NCBI GenBank assembly: GCA_944385095.1
Contig: CALWVS010000009.1
Span: 1-64,000 of the forward strand
DNA from: an uncultured Oscillospiraceae bacterium
GTDB lineage: Bacteria; Bacillota; Clostridia; Oscillospirales; Oscillospiraceae
DNA length: 64,000 nucleotides
Direction: 5' to 3'
Positions 34,641 to 44,489 of this stretch are shown here, one piece after another (position 1 is the stretch's first letter; every line of letters starts with the position of its first letter). The position numbers were made by a program, and so were the translations under genes. The notes under the pieces were generated by a model, which saw only the letters and a list, made by a program, of their open reading frames with translations, was not told the DNA's origin and did not search any database.

Positions 34641-37081
34641 TCTATCACTGTAACAACGATGGATGTAATTATTGGGGGGAAGGAGAAGAACGTTTAGAAC
34701 ACTGCCCCCAGTGTGGTGGTCAGCTACAGGAAGCTGATGAGAAAAAAATGTCCGGGGATGACTGGTGTGCACTGGGCATCTACTGGGTAGAACGGGAGGA
34801 CGGTAAAGAGAGAGCCTACCAGTATTTTCGAAAGGCGGCACAGATGGGCAGTGCCTGGGGTGTGTGCAATCTGGGTCTGTGCATGGAGCAGGGAATTGGT
34901 GTAGAGGCTGACCCCAGACAGGCAATCTGGCTGTATGAACAGGCGGCAGAAATGGGCAGTTTGGCAGCCCTCTGCAATTTAGGGGTATGCTATCAGAGCG
35001 GCATTGGCACAGTGGAACAGCCCAACCGGGCGGCAGAGGTCTATGAGAAGGCAGCTGACTATGGTTCCCTGCGGGCACAAAAACTTCTGGCTCAGTGTTA
35101 TGAAAAGGGGTTAGGAGTGGACAAGGACACCGAAAAGGGAATGCACTATTTGCGTGTGGCTGCTTTACAGGGAGATTCCAGCGCACAGACTATTCTGGCA
35201 AAACACTATGAGTTTGGCATCGGAACAGAGGTAGACCCTAAGCTGGCTTTGGGATGGTACCGCCGGGCAGCAGAGGCAGGAGACCCAGAGGCCCAGTGCT
35301 GTCTGGGCTGGCTCTTGGAGCATGGAAGATGGGTGCAGCAGGATCAGGAACTGGCATTGGAGTTCTACCACAAGGCGGCAGAAAGCGGCTACCCCAGAGG
35401 GCTTCTGATGATGGCAGACTGCATTTATTATGGGAATGGCACAGAAGCCAACCAGCCCTTGGCAGTGCGCTGCTATGAAAAAGCGGCAGAGGCAGGCAGC
35501 AAGGAGGCCATGTGTACCCTTGGGCTGTGCTATGAGCGGGGCACTGGGGTAGAACAGAGCTGGGAACAGGCTGTGTACTGGTATCGGCAAGGGGCAGAAC
35601 AGGGGCACCCTCATTCTATGGGCAATCTGGCATGGTGTTATGATTTCGGAAAAGGGGTAGAACAGGATAAGGAACTGTCTACCCAGTGGTACCGCAAGGG
35701 CGCAGAAGCTGGGGATGTGCGCTCCATGAACTGCTATGCCTACTGCTGCAAGTTTGGAGAAGGAACAGAAGTGGATGAGGCTGAGGCGTTCCACTGGTAC
35801 AAAAAAGCGGCAGAAGCCGGGGATTCTGACGGCATGTGCAGTCTGGGTCTGCTCTATGAAGATGGAACTGGCGTGGAGCAGAGTTGGGAACAGGCTGCCT
35901 ACTGGTATGAAAAAAGTGCACAGCAGGATAACCGCCGTGGAATGGGCAATTTGGGCTGGTGTTATTTCCACGGAAAAGGGGTCAAACAGAATTTTCGCAA
36001 GGCGTTTCAATGGTATAAAAGAGGCGCAGAACTGGGAAGTCCCCGTTGTATGAACCAGTTGGCTCTGATGCTCATTCATGGTACCGGTGTGAACAAGGAT
36101 GAAAAGAAGGCCATTGACTGGTTGCAGAGAGCAGCCAATGAAGGGCAGTCTGCGGCGATGTGCAGTCTGGGCTGGTGCTATGAGCGTGGTCTTGGTGTAG
36201 AAAAGAGTTGGGAACAGGCAGCGGCATGGTACCAGAAAGCAGCAGATTTGGGGCACAGTGCAGCCATGAGCAATTTGGGACTGTGCTATGAATTCGGCTT
36301 AGGAGTAGACTGTGACGAACCCAAAGCGGTGGAATGGTACCGCAAAAGCGCAGAAGAGCAGTTTCCACGGGGCATGTTTGAACTGGCACGCTGCTACGAC
36401 CAGGGCATTGGCATAGAAAAAGACCTGTCACAGGCTGTATTCTGGTATCAGAAGGCTGCGGATTTGGGCGATACCAGTGCCATGTATCAGCTGGGTTGGT
36501 GCTATCACTACGGTTTTGGGGTGGAAGCAGACCCTGTTATGGCACGACAGCTCTACCAGAAGGCAGCCGAGGCAGGCAACCAGTATGCCATGAACAATCT
36601 GGCAGAGCTGCTGGCCAATGGCATTGGCGGTGAGGCAGATTTACAGAAGGCATTTTACTGGTATGAAAAGGCAGCCAGTGCAGGCAACTCCTGTGCCCTC
36701 TATAATCTGGGCTGGCATCAGGAGCAGGCTGGAAAATTGGAGGAAGCGCTGGACTACTACCGCAGAGCGCAGGAAGCTGGTGACAGTGCGGTGTATTGGG
36801 CACTGGGTCGCTTTTATGAGACAGGTACAGTGGTGGAACGGGATGTGGAGCAGGCGTTTTCCTACTACCAGAAGGGAGCAGAACAGGAGGATTTGAACTG
36901 CCAATGTCGTTTGGCACGCTGCTATGCGCTGGGCATTGGAGCACAGCAAGACGAGCAGGAGGCAGTTCAGATTGCAAAACAGGTGCTGAATCACCCATGG
37001 AGTGCCAATGAATTAGAGGACTACGGCAGTCAGGAGGAGCTGGCACAGCTCAAAGAGCTAATCAAACGGCTGGAAAAATAA
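34637..37081 (+). CDS. Sel1-repeat protein with N-terminal zinc ribbon
   Basis: An 814-residue protein. Residues 1-40 carry a zinc-ribbon-like pair (CNYW and CPQCGG). About 21 consecutive Sel1-like repeats of 32-36 residues follow, from about 45 to 800. Each repeat fits A-LG-CYE-G-GVE-D---A--WY-KAAE-G. Such solenoids are protein-interaction scaffolds. There is no signal peptide, so it is probably cytoplasmic. It overlaps cobQ by 4 bp (ATGA), so it is translated with the cobalamin genes, though no functional link is known. Confidence 0.9.
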   Translation: MIYHCNNDGCNYWGEGEERLEHCPQCGGQLQEADEKKMSGDDWCALGIYWVEREDGKERAYQYFRKAAQMGSAWGVCNLGLCMEQGIGVEADPRQAIWLYEQAAEMGSLAALCNLGVCYQSGIGTVEQPNRAAEVYEKAADYGSLRAQKLLAQCYEKGLGVDKDTEKGMHYLRVAALQGDSSAQTILAKHYEFGIGTEVDPKLALGWYRRAAEAGDPEAQCCLGWLLEHGRWVQQDQELALEFYHKAAESGYPRGLLMMADCIYYGNGTEANQPLAVRCYEKAAEAGSKEAMCTLGLCYERGTGVEQSWEQAVYWYRQGAEQGHPHSMGNLAWCYDFGKGVEQDKELSTQWYRKGAEAGDVRSMNCYAYCCKFGEGTEVDEAEAFHWYKKAAEAGDSDGMCSLGLLYEDGTGVEQSWEQAAYWYEKSAQQDNRRGMGNLGWCYFHGKGVKQNFRKAFQWYKRGAELGSPRCMNQLALMLIHGTGVNKDEKKAIDWLQRAANEGQSAAMCSLGWCYERGLGVEKSWEQAAAWYQKAADLGHSAAMSNLGLCYEFGLGVDCDEPKAVEWYRKSAEEQFPRGMFELARCYDQGIGIEKDLSQAVFWYQKAADLGDTSAMYQLGWCYHYGFGVEADPVMARQLYQKAAEAGNQYAMNNLAELLANGIGGEADLQKAFYWYEKAASAGNSCALYNLGWHQEQAGKLEEALDYYRRAQEAGDSAVYWALGRFYETGTVVERDVEQAFSYYQKGAEQEDLNCQCRLARCYALGIGAQQDEQEAVQIAKQVLNHPWSANELEDYGSQEELAQLKELIKRLEK

Positions 37082-37118
37082 AAAGATGGAAGGATTTTTC
37101 AATCCTTCCATCTTTTTT
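37082..37118. terminator. Bidirectional terminator
   Basis: A 15-bp perfect stem (37082-37096 with 37101-37115) with loop TTTC, then TTT. The stop codon of the convergent Crp/Fnr gene lies in its loop region. Confidence 0.9.
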
Positions 37119-37737
37119 CACTGTTACATAGATGTTCCAACGCTGGGCGGTCTAAAATGGTAATACTGCGGTAGCCCAATGCAATCAAGCCCTGTTGTGC
37201 CAGTTCCTTTAAAGTACGGCTGACAGTGACACGGTTGGCAGAAATGGAGGCTGCCAGTTCCTCATGGGTGCAGTGGAAGGTGGGGTTTGCATTGGACAGC
37301 AGATGGGCTGCCAGCCGCCACCACACTGGGCGAAACGCCATACCGTCCAACTGGTCAGACAACAGACGCACCGTTCGGGACAGATATTTGAGCATGGCTA
37401 GGGCAAGTTCTGGATGTTTGCTCACCTCCTGTACCACCAGTTCCCGGTCAATGGGAACAATCTGGCAGGGCGTCAGAGCCACAGCAGAGGACACACGGGG
37501 CAATTCATCAAAAAAAGAAGCCTCTCCAAACAGGCTGCCAGCCCGATAGATATGTAACACACGTTCACTGCCATCTTCCGATTGAAAATAACTTTTTACA
37601 ATCCCCTCCTTAAGATAATAGAAACAGGTGGCCTGGGTATTTTGCAAATAGATAAGATAGCCAGCCGAACAGTTGACAGATACACGATGCTGGGCAAAAG
37701 GTCCCCAGATGTCTGGGGGTAAGTTCAGTCCATTCAA
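37099..37737 (-). CDS. Crp/Fnr-family transcriptional regulator
   Basis: About 212 residues. An N-terminal cyclic-nucleotide-like beta barrel (about 15-115, containing FGEASFF) is followed by a dimer helix and a winged HTH with recognition helix ISANRVTVSRTLKEL (about 165-180). There is no Fnr-type Cys cluster, so it is not an obvious oxygen sensor. TTG 37737 is selected because AAAGGAGG lies 7 bp upstream; a longer frame would include the ribosome-binding site. It diverges from leuC, with a symmetric Crp-like palindrome between them. Confidence 0.88.
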   Translation of the reverse strand: MNGLNLPPDIWGPFAQHRVSVNCSAGYLIYLQNTQATCFYYLKEGIVKSYFQSEDGSERVLHIYRAGSLFGEASFFDELPRVSSAVALTPCQIVPIDRELVVQEVSKHPELALAMLKYLSRTVRLLSDQLDGMAFRPVWWRLAAHLLSNANPTFHCTHEELAASISANRVTVSRTLKELAQQGLIALGYRSITILDRPALEHLCNSEKRWKD

Positions 37738-37760
37738 AACAAAACCTCCTTTGGAAATAA

Positions 37761-37790
37761 ATTGTAGCATAGACTACATTCTTTTGACAA
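37761..37790 (-). promoter_or_regulatory. Promoter of the Crp/Fnr-type gene
   Basis: On the minus strand, TTGTCA (37790-37785), 18 bp, TACAAT (37766-37761). The operator palindrome covers its -10. Confidence 0.6.
37763..37778. promoter_or_regulatory. Crp/Fnr-type operator
   Basis: Perfect palindrome TGTAG-N6-CTACA, the half-site spacing of Crp/Fnr sites (TGTGA-N6-TCACA). Its centre (37770.5) is 41.5 bp before the predicted leuC start and it overlaps the -10 box of the regulator gene. Confidence 0.6.
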
Positions 37791-37796
37791 GGGGGG

Positions 37797-37805
37797 TGCT
37801 ATACT
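37797..37805 (+). promoter_or_regulatory. leuC extended -10 promoter
   Basis: TG-C-TATACT with no good -35 at 17 bp, as expected for an activator-dependent class II promoter. The predicted start is about 37812. Confidence 0.55.
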
Positions 37806-37842
37806 GACATGCAGAAACAACAAACCTGAGGAGGTTTTTTCA

Positions 37843-39105
37843 ATGGGAATGACAATGTCACAGAAAATACTGGCAAAACATGCCGGATTAGAGCAAGTTC
37901 AGGTGGGACAGCTCATCGAGGCCAAAGTGGATATGGTGCTGGGCAATGACATCACCACACCAGTTGCCATTACAGAGTTTGAAAAGGCTGGTTTTACAAA
38001 GGTGTTTGACAAAGACAAAATCGCCATTGTACTGGACCACTACACCCCATGTAAGGACATCAAATCTGCCCAACTCTGTCTGAAAGCCAGAAATTTTGCC
38101 CATCAGCACAACATTACCAACTTCTTTGATGTGGGTCAGATGGGTGTGGAACATGCCCTTCTTCCAGAAAAAGGACTGTGCGCCCCTGGTGAAATCATTG
38201 TGGGAGCGGATTCCCACACCTGTACCTATGGTGCATTGGGAGCCTTTTCCACCGGCATTGGTTCCACCGATATGGCAGCAGCCATGGCAACAGGTGTTTT
38301 GTGGTTCAAAGTGCCGGCAGCCATCCGAGTGGAGTTAAAAGGCAAGTTACAGCCCATGGTCAGCGGAAAAGATGTGATTCTCCATCTCATTGGAACCATT
38401 GGGGTAGACGGTGCTCTCTATCAGTCTCTGGAGTTTACAGGGGAGGGAGTTGCCTCTCTGACCATGGATGACCGCTTTACCATTGCCAACATGGCCATTG
38501 AGGCAGGCGGTAAAAACGGTATTTTCCCAGTGGATGAAAAGACAATGGAGTACATCAACGGGAGAGTGAACCGCCCCTGTGAGGCGTTCACTGCCGACGA
38601 TGATGCAGAATATGTGCAGACAGTGGTCATTGACCTTGACAAGCTGGAGCCTACCGTTGCCATGCCACATCTGCCAGAAAACACTAAGGTAGTCAGTGAA
38701 GTGGCAGGGATGCCCATTCAGCAGGTGGTCATTGGCTCCTGTACCAACGGGCGGATTGGAGATTTGCGCATTGCAGCACAGGTGATGAAAGGCAAGCAGG
38801 TTGCCCCCAATGTGCGTTGCATTGTGATTCCAGCCACACAGGAGATTGTATTGCAGGCAATGAAAGAGGGGTTAATGGAAATTTTCATTCAGGCAGGTGC
38901 AGCAGTATCCACCCCCACCTGTGGTCCCTGTCTGGGTGGTCATATGGGTGTTATGGCAGAGGGAGAGAGAACCGTCTCCACGACCAACCGCAATTTTGTG
39001 GGACGGATGGGGCACACCAGTTCTGAGGTCATTCTGGCAAGTCCTGCGGTGGCTGCGGCTTCTGCCATTGCCGGTGTCATCGCCGACCCCCGCCTACTTT
39101 CTTGA
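37843..39105 (+). CDS. leuC: 3-isopropylmalate dehydratase, large subunit
   Basis: A 420-residue aconitase-family subunit of leucine synthesis; with LeuD it isomerises 2- to 3-isopropylmalate. The 4Fe-4S ligands are Cys300 (GSCTNGR), Cys360 and Cys363 (CGPCLGG). [15 protein letters not shown] (about 123-137) is the substrate loop. This is the short archaeal/clostridial-type LeuC. AGGAGG lies 8 bp before the ATG. Its last three codons and stop fall in the first hairpin of the repeat array that separates it from leuD. Confidence 0.95.
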   Translation: MGMTMSQKILAKHAGLEQVQVGQLIEAKVDMVLGNDITTPVAITEFEKAGFTKVFDKDKIAIVLDHYTPCKDIKSAQLCLKARNFAHQHNITNFFDVGQMGVEHALLPEKGLCAPGEIIVGADSHTCTYGALGAFSTGIGSTDMAAAMATGVLWFKVPAAIRVELKGKLQPMVSGKDVILHLIGTIGVDGALYQSLEFTGEGVASLTMDDRFTIANMAIEAGGKNGIFPVDEKTMEYINGRVNRPCEAFTADDDAEYVQTVVIDLDKLEPTVAMPHLPENTKVVSEVAGMPIQQVVIGSCTNGRIGDLRIAAQVMKGKQVAPNVRCIVIPATQEIVLQAMKEGLMEIFIQAGAAVSTPTCGPCLGGHMGVMAEGERTVSTTNRNFVGRMGHTSSEVILASPAVAAASAIAGVIADPRLLS

Positions 39106-39728
39106 AAGAAAGTAGGCAAAGAACTTCAAGAGGCTCTTTGAAGGAGATTATTTTGGGCATGTAAGAGACAGCAAATTTTCTTCTGCATGCTTAAAAGAAA
39201 GTTTTATAAGGCTTTTTGAAGGGGATTATATTGGACATGTAAGTGCCAGCGAATTCAGAACGTCATCCTCTGTTTTCTTGAAAGAAAGTAGGCAAAGAAC
39301 TTTCGAGAGGCTCTTTGAAGGAGATTGTTTTAGATTTGTGAATGTCAGCAGTTTTAGGACACTATTTTTTGTTTTCTTGAAAGAAAGTAGGCAAAGAACT
39401 TTGAGAGGCTCTTTGAAGGAGATTGTTTTAGATTTGTGAATGTCAGCAGTTTTAGGACACTATTTTTTGTTTTCTTGAAAGAAAGCAGGCAAAGAACTTT
39501 CGAGAGGTTTTTTGAAGTGCATTGTTTTAGAGATGTGAGTGCAAGTAAATTTAGAACGCTATCTCCTATTTTCTGAACAGAAAGCAGGCAAAGAACTTTC
39601 AAGAGGCTCTTTCAAGGACATTGTTTTGGACATGCAAGTGTTAGCAAATTTTCTTCTGCATTTTTAAAAGAACGTTTTTAAGAGGCTCTTTCAAGGACAT
39701 TGTTTTGGACATAGGAAAGCCAGTAAAC
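39101..39728 (+). repeat. Array of seven degenerate ~90-99 bp direct repeats
   Basis: Units start near 39101, 39190, 39277, 39376, 39474, 39573 and 39663. Each begins CTTGAAAGAAAG or a variant, followed in most by AGGCAAAGAAC, GAGGCTCTTTGAAGGA and TTGTTTTAG-like blocks. Units 3 and 4 are identical apart from one missing base. Units 1-2 and 6-7 form matching pairs that share AGCAAATTTTCTTCTGCAT, giving an A-B-C-C-C-A-B order. The first repeat forms a 9-bp hairpin (39093-39101 with 39108-39116). No gene is seen in the whole leuC-leuD gap (39106-39768). Confidence 0.92.
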
Positions 39729-39768
39729 AAAAAACAGCACAGATTCATGAGAAAGGATTGGTATCTCC

Positions 39769-40254
39769 ATGAAAGTATATAAATATGGTGCCAATGTAGA
39801 CACCGATGTGATTATTCCAGCCCGTCACCTCAATGACCCATCACCAGCGGCTCTTGCTTCCCACTGTATGGAAGACATTGATGCAGAGTTCGCCTCTACT
39901 GTGGAGGAAGGGGACATCATTGTAGCAGGTCCCAACTTTGGTTGTGGTTCCAGCCGGGAACATGCCCCTCTTGCCATCAAATCCTGTGGGGTAAAGTGTG
40001 TGATTGCCCCCTCTTTTGCCCGTATTTTCTACCGCAACTCCATTAACATTGGGTTCCCCATTGTGGAGTGTGCTCAGGCGGCTGAGGAAATTCAGGCTGG
40101 CGATCAGGTGGATGTGGATTTTTCCACGGGTATTATCACCAATCAGACCACAGGAAAAACCTATCAGGCAGCCCCATTCCCTGCCTTTATTGAGGGGATT
40201 ATCCAGAGCGGCGGTTTGCTCAATTCCTTAAAGGAGCGGGGGTTAGGACAATGA
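39769..40254 (+). CDS. leuD: 3-isopropylmalate dehydratase, small subunit
   Basis: A 161-residue swivel-domain partner of LeuC. The signature [16 protein letters not shown] (about 5-20), the loop [12 protein letters not shown] (about 50-61) and the conserved [14 protein letters not shown] block (about 81-94) are intact. AAAGGA precedes the ATG. It follows the repeat array and overlaps leuB by 4 bp. Whether it shares the leuC transcript across 660 bp of repeats is not evident. Confidence 0.95.
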   Translation: MKVYKYGANVDTDVIIPARHLNDPSPAALASHCMEDIDAEFASTVEEGDIIVAGPNFGCGSSREHAPLAIKSCGVKCVIAPSFARIFYRNSINIGFPIVECAQAAEEIQAGDQVDVDFSTGIITNQTTGKTYQAAPFPAFIEGIIQSGGLLNSLKERGLGQ

Positions 40255-41330
40255 ACTATAAAATTGCATTGATTCCCGGGGATGGGATTGGTCCAGAGGT
40301 AGTGCAGGAGGCAGTACAGGTGTTGGAAGCCATTGGGGAAAAATATGGGCATTCCTTCACCTTTGAGCGTGTTTTGATGGGTGGTTGTGCCATTGATGCA
40401 GTGGGGAAATCCTATCCAGATGGCACAGCAGAGAAATGCAAAGCATGTGATGCAGTGCTCCTTGGTGCGGTGGGTGGTCCCAAGTGGGGACACGCCACAG
40501 AGCCAGAGAAGCGACCAGAGACTGCATTGCTGTCCATCCGCAGAGATTTGGGGCTGTATGCCAACCTGCGCCCCGCTGCCCTGCGCCCTGCTTTGGCAGA
40601 TGCCTGCCCACTGAAGCCGGAAGTGGTACCCAATGGCATTGACCTAATGATGGTCCGTGAGTTGACAGGCGGCATTTACTTTGGAAAACGGGAGCGTTAC
40701 CAGACGGAGGACAGGGGAGAGGAAGCAGCCGACCGCATGGCTTATTCTGAGCAGGAGATTGAGCGCATTGGTCGCCGTGCTTTTGAACTGGCTCGTCTGC
40801 GCCGTGGAAAGGTGTCCAGTGTAGACAAAGCCAATGTGTTGGAGACTTCCCGCCTCTGGCGCAGTGTGATGCATCGGCTGGCACAGGAATACAGTGATGT
40901 AGCATATGAAGATGTGCTGGTGGACAATGCAGCCATGCAGCTGGTGAAAGACCCTGGGCAGTTTGATGTGGTTGTGACAGAAAATATGTTTGGAGACATT
41001 CTCTCCGACGAGGCTTCCATGATTACCGGCTCCATTGGGCTTTTGCCCTCTGCCTCCATTGGAGATACTGCCCCTGGGCTGTATGAGCCAATCCATGGGT
41101 CTGCCCCTGACATTGCAGGCAAAGACTTGGCAAACCCAATTGCCACCATCCTGTCTGTTGCCATGATGCTGCGCTACTCCTTCCAGCTTCCAAACGAAGC
41201 AACTGCCATTGAACAGGCAGTGGATGCAGTTCTGGCTGAAGGATGGAGAACCGCAGACATTGCAGAAACTGGAGTAACACCCATTGGCACAAAAGAGATG
41301 GGCAGACGGATTCGGGAGAAGCTGGTCTGA
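40251..41330 (+). CDS. leuB: 3-isopropylmalate dehydrogenase
   Basis: A 359-residue NAD-dependent oxidative decarboxylase of leucine synthesis. It begins [15 protein letters not shown]. It has the substrate loop with [12 protein letters not shown] (about 96-107), [13 protein letters not shown] (about 192) and the metal/NAD region [25 protein letters not shown] (about 245-269, split by helices). Length and motifs are normal. It overlaps leuD and is followed by a terminator. Confidence 0.96.
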   Translation: MNYKIALIPGDGIGPEVVQEAVQVLEAIGEKYGHSFTFERVLMGGCAIDAVGKSYPDGTAEKCKACDAVLLGAVGGPKWGHATEPEKRPETALLSIRRDLGLYANLRPAALRPALADACPLKPEVVPNGIDLMMVRELTGGIYFGKRERYQTEDRGEEAADRMAYSEQEIERIGRRAFELARLRRGKVSSVDKANVLETSRLWRSVMHRLAQEYSDVAYEDVLVDNAAMQLVKDPGQFDVVVTENMFGDILSDEASMITGSIGLLPSASIGDTAPGLYEPIHGSAPDIAGKDLANPIATILSVAMMLRYSFQLPNEATAIEQAVDAVLAEGWRTADIAETGVTPIGTKEMGRRIREKLV

Positions 41331-41345
41331 ATCTGTTTTGATGGA

Positions 41346-41382
41346 AACGACATCCAATCTTTTTGGGATTGGGTGTCGTTTT
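41346..41382 (+). terminator. Terminator after leuB
   Basis: AACGACATCCAATC pairs with GATTGGGTGTCGTT (G-T pairs allowed), loop of seven, then TT. Moderate T run. Confidence 0.75.
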
Positions 41383-41433
41383 GCATTTATTACAAAAATA
41401 AAATTCAAATGCTATAAATTTTTACACATAGGG

Positions 41434-41464
41434 ACTTGCAATTCTGCAAGTGAGAGACTATAAT
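41434..41464 (+). promoter_or_regulatory. Promoter and palindromic operator of the aminotransferase gene
   Basis: TTGCAA (41436-41441), 17 bp, TATAAT (41459-41464). The -35 lies within a perfect inverted repeat ACTTGCA-ATTC-TGCAAGT (41434-41451), a plausible repressor site. The following ~150-nt leader (41471-41618) shows no recognised RNA element. Confidence 0.65.
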
Positions 41465-41618
41465 AATGGCATATTTTGGACTTGTTTTGAGAAGGAGAAA
41501 GTGGATTCCTTGAGATTTCCACCCAAAACCTTCAAAGTGCAGAGTTTGCTGCATTGTGAGCAGGATTTTGTAGGATTGTGGTGGCATTCCTGCAAAAATT
41601 GAACGGAGGACAGTTGTT

Positions 41619-42818
41619 ATGAAAGAGTTATCCAGTATCGCATTAAACATTGAACCATCCAGCACCATGGCCATCGACTCCATGTTCAAGCAGATGAAAG
41701 CAGAAGGACATGATGTCATTGGATTTGGAGCTGGTGAGCCTGATTTTCCAACCCCTGACCATATTAAGCTGGCTGGTATTGATGCGATTGTCAACAACCA
41801 CACCAAGTATACCCCTTCTACTGGTACCATTGAACTGCGCAAGGCAATTTGTGAGCGGTTAAAGGCAGATTGCGGTGTGGAGTACCACGCCAATGAAATT
41901 GCAGTGTCCAACGGTGCAAAGCCCTGTGTGTATGTGGCACTGCGTGCCCTTGTGAATCCCGGTGATGAGGTCATTCTTCCCGCTCCCTACTGGGTCAGCT
42001 ACATTGAGTTAATTCGTATGGCTGGCGGTGTGCCTGTGGTGGTAGAGGCAACTGAGCAGGAACATTTTAAAATTACCGCAGAAAAGCTGGCAGCTGCCAT
42101 TACCCCAAAGACCAAGTGCATGATTCTCAACAACCCCTCCAACCCCACCGGTATGATGTACAGCCGTCAGGAGCTGGAAGCCCTCGCCCGTGTCTGTGTG
42201 GAAAAAGACATTTATGTCATTTCCGATGAGATTTACTACTGCCTCGCCTATGACAACGAGGAGTTTGTCAGCTTTGCTTCCATCAGCCCAGAGGCAAAAG
42301 AGCGCACTCTGCTGGTCAATGGTGTGTCCAAAGCCTATGCCATGACTGGCTGGCGTATTGGCTATGTGGCAGCCCCTGCCAACATTGCAAAAATCATTGG
42401 CAACTATCTGGGTCACTGCACCGGTTCCCCCAGCGCCATTTCTCAGCAGGCTTCCTTGATGGCTTTGACTGCCTCTCAGGAGACTGTGGAGAAAATGCGT
42501 GAGGCATTTGAGGAGCGGCGCAACTACATGGTGGAGCGCATGAATAAAATTCCTGGTGTCAGCTGCATTAAGCCAGAAGGTGCCTTCTATGTGATGATGA
42601 ACATTGAAAAGCTGTTTGGCAAAGAATTGTTTGGGCATGTGATTCAGGATGCAGATGATTTTGGGCATCTGTTCCTGAAGCATGGCAAAGTGGCAGTGGT
42701 GCCCGGTACCGGATTTGGTGCTCCTGGATTTATCCGCTGGTCCTATGCCACTTCTATGGAGAACATCAAAGCAGGTCTGGACCGTCTGGAGAAGTTCTTG
42801 GCTGGTGTAGATGTGTAA
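41619..42818 (+). CDS. PLP-dependent aminotransferase (aspartate aminotransferase-like)
   Basis: A 399-residue fold-type I class I/II aminotransferase. It has GAGEPDFPTP (about 38-47), the Asn of NNPSNPTG (about 171-178), the PLP-phosphate DEIY (about 203), and the catalytic Lys in VSKAYAMTGWRIG (about 236-248). It resembles clostridial AspC/PatA enzymes; substrate is likely aspartate or a related amino acid. GGAGGA lies about 8 bp upstream. It has its own promoter, a long leader and a terminator. Confidence 0.9.
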   Translation: MKELSSIALNIEPSSTMAIDSMFKQMKAEGHDVIGFGAGEPDFPTPDHIKLAGIDAIVNNHTKYTPSTGTIELRKAICERLKADCGVEYHANEIAVSNGAKPCVYVALRALVNPGDEVILPAPYWVSYIELIRMAGGVPVVVEATEQEHFKITAEKLAAAITPKTKCMILNNPSNPTGMMYSRQELEALARVCVEKDIYVISDEIYYCLAYDNEEFVSFASISPEAKERTLLVNGVSKAYAMTGWRIGYVAAPANIAKIIGNYLGHCTGSPSAISQQASLMALTASQETVEKMREAFEERRNYMVERMNKIPGVSCIKPEGAFYVMMNIEKLFGKELFGHVIQDADDFGHLFLKHGKVAVVPGTGFGAPGFIRWSYATSMENIKAGLDRLEKFLAGVDV

Positions 42819-42833
42819 GTGATATGATACAAG

Positions 42834-42863
42834 GAGAGACTGGAGTTCCAGTCTCTCTTTTTT
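42834..42863 (+). terminator. Intrinsic terminator
   Basis: GAGAGACTGG-AGTT-CCAGTCTCTC, then six T residues. Confidence 0.93.
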
Positions 42864-43029
42864 ACTGGAATTTGGCAGGGGTAAGGAATAAATTGGGAAC
42901 AATCGGTATATAAAAATTGTGAAAGTTTTGATAAACTATGGTAAAGGAGAGAAAAATAAGATATAATGAACCAGTGAGTAACCAGAACAGAGGAGTTCTG
43001 GAAAACTAGATAGAAAAGGACGATGTATT

Positions 43030-44466
43030 ATGCCAACCAATACCTATGAAAGCCCCCTTTCCTCTCGCTATGCCAGCGATGAGATGTTATACCTGTTTTC
43101 AGCAGATAAGAAATTCTCTACCTGGCGGAAACTGTGGGTGGCTTTGGCCCGTGCAGAGATGGAACTGGGGTTGCCTGTGACACAGGAGCAGGTATCTGAG
43201 CTGGAAGCCCATCTGACGGATATTGATTATGAGGTGGCTGCAAACTGGGAAAAGAAACTGCGCCACGATGTGATGGCACATGTCCACACCTATGGAGAGC
43301 TGTGCCCCAAGGCAATGCCCATCATCCATCTGGGAGCCACCAGTTGCTATGTTGGAGATAATACCGATGTGATTTTGATGCGGGAAGGGCTGGAACTGGT
43401 GCGCAATAAGCTGGTGCAGGTGATTGCCCGTCTGGCTGAATTTGCAAAGGAATACAAGGCACTGCCCACTTTGGGATTCACCCATTTTCAGGCTGCCCAG
43501 TTGGTGACCGTGGGCAAGCGTGCAACCCTGTGGATGAATGAACTGCTGATGGACTTGCAGGAGGTAGAATACCGGATTTCTACCCTGAAACTGCTGGGTT
43601 CCAAAGGGACAACCGGCACACAGGCCTCTTTCTTAGAGCTGTTTGAGGGCGACCATGAGAAAGTGAAGGCTCTCGAGGAGAAGATTGCAAAGGAAATGGG
43701 ATTTGATGCAGTGGTGCCTGTCAGCGGTCAGACCTATTCCCGTAAAATGGACTACAATGTAGTGTCTACCCTGTCTGGCATTGCCCAGTCTGCCAGCAAG
43801 TTTGCAACCGACTTGCGCCTGTTGTGCCACCTGAAGGAAGTGGAGGAGCCATTTGAGAAAAACCAGATTGGTTCTTCTGCTATGCCCTATAAGCGCAACC
43901 CCATGCGCTGTGAGCGTATCTGTTCCCTTGCCCGCTATGTGATTGTGGATGTGGGCAACCCTGCCATGACCACAGCTACCCAGTGGTTTGAGCGTACACT
44001 GGACGATTCTGCCAACAAGCGTCTGTCTGTACCAGAGGCATTCCTGGCAGTAGATGCCATTTTGAACATTTACCTCAATGTGGCTTCTGGTCTGGTGGTG
44101 CACCCCAAAGTCATTGAGCGGCATGTGCTGGAGGAACTGCCCTTCATGGCAAGTGAAAATATTATGATGGATGCAGTGAAGCGTGGCGGAAACCGTCAGG
44201 AACTGCATGAGAGAATCCGTGTTCTCTCTCAGGAAGCTGGCAGAAATGTGAAGGATTTGGGGCTTTCCAACAACCTCATTGACCTGATTGCTGCCGACCC
44301 TGCCTTTGGTATGAGCAAAGAGGAACTGACTGCCCATTTGGAGCCATCCCGTTACATTGGACGCTGCCCAGAACAGGTAGAGGAGTTCATTGCCAACGAG
44401 GTGGAGCCTGTACTGAAACAGTATGCAGCAGCCCTGTCCGGCAAGGAGACTGAGTTGAAGGTATAA
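43030..44466 (+). CDS. purB: Adenylosuccinate lyase
   Basis: A 478-residue fumarase/aspartase-superfamily enzyme acting twice in purine synthesis (SAICAR cleavage and adenylosuccinate to AMP). It has LGATSCYVGDNTD near 100, THFQAAQ (about 152-158) with a catalytic His, and the signature loop SSAMPYKRNPM (about 283-293) with the catalytic Ser. A TATAAT lies at 42962-42967 without a convincing -35. GGACGATG-type spacing precedes the ATG. It is followed after 23 bp by an AI-2E-family transporter. Confidence 0.95.
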   Translation: MPTNTYESPLSSRYASDEMLYLFSADKKFSTWRKLWVALARAEMELGLPVTQEQVSELEAHLTDIDYEVAANWEKKLRHDVMAHVHTYGELCPKAMPIIHLGATSCYVGDNTDVILMREGLELVRNKLVQVIARLAEFAKEYKALPTLGFTHFQAAQLVTVGKRATLWMNELLMDLQEVEYRISTLKLLGSKGTTGTQASFLELFEGDHEKVKALEEKIAKEMGFDAVVPVSGQTYSRKMDYNVVSTLSGIAQSASKFATDLRLLCHLKEVEEPFEKNQIGSSAMPYKRNPMRCERICSLARYVIVDVGNPAMTTATQWFERTLDDSANKRLSVPEAFLAVDAILNIYLNVASGLVVHPKVIERHVLEELPFMASENIMMDAVKRGGNRQELHERIRVLSQEAGRNVKDLGLSNNLIDLIAADPAFGMSKEELTAHLEPSRYIGRCPEQVEEFIANEVEPVLKQYAAALSGKETELKV

Positions 44467-44489
44467 GAGCCAGAAAGGTGGAAGCCGTT

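Noticed and set aside
39354-39602. 82-codon minus-strand reading frame within the repeats
   Set aside because: It simply reads through the repeat units; no ribosome-binding site and its internal repetition mirrors the DNA repeats.
39101-39728. CRISPR array between leuC and leuD
   Set aside because: Repeats are long, degenerate and contiguous, with no unique spacers of constant size and no cas genes.
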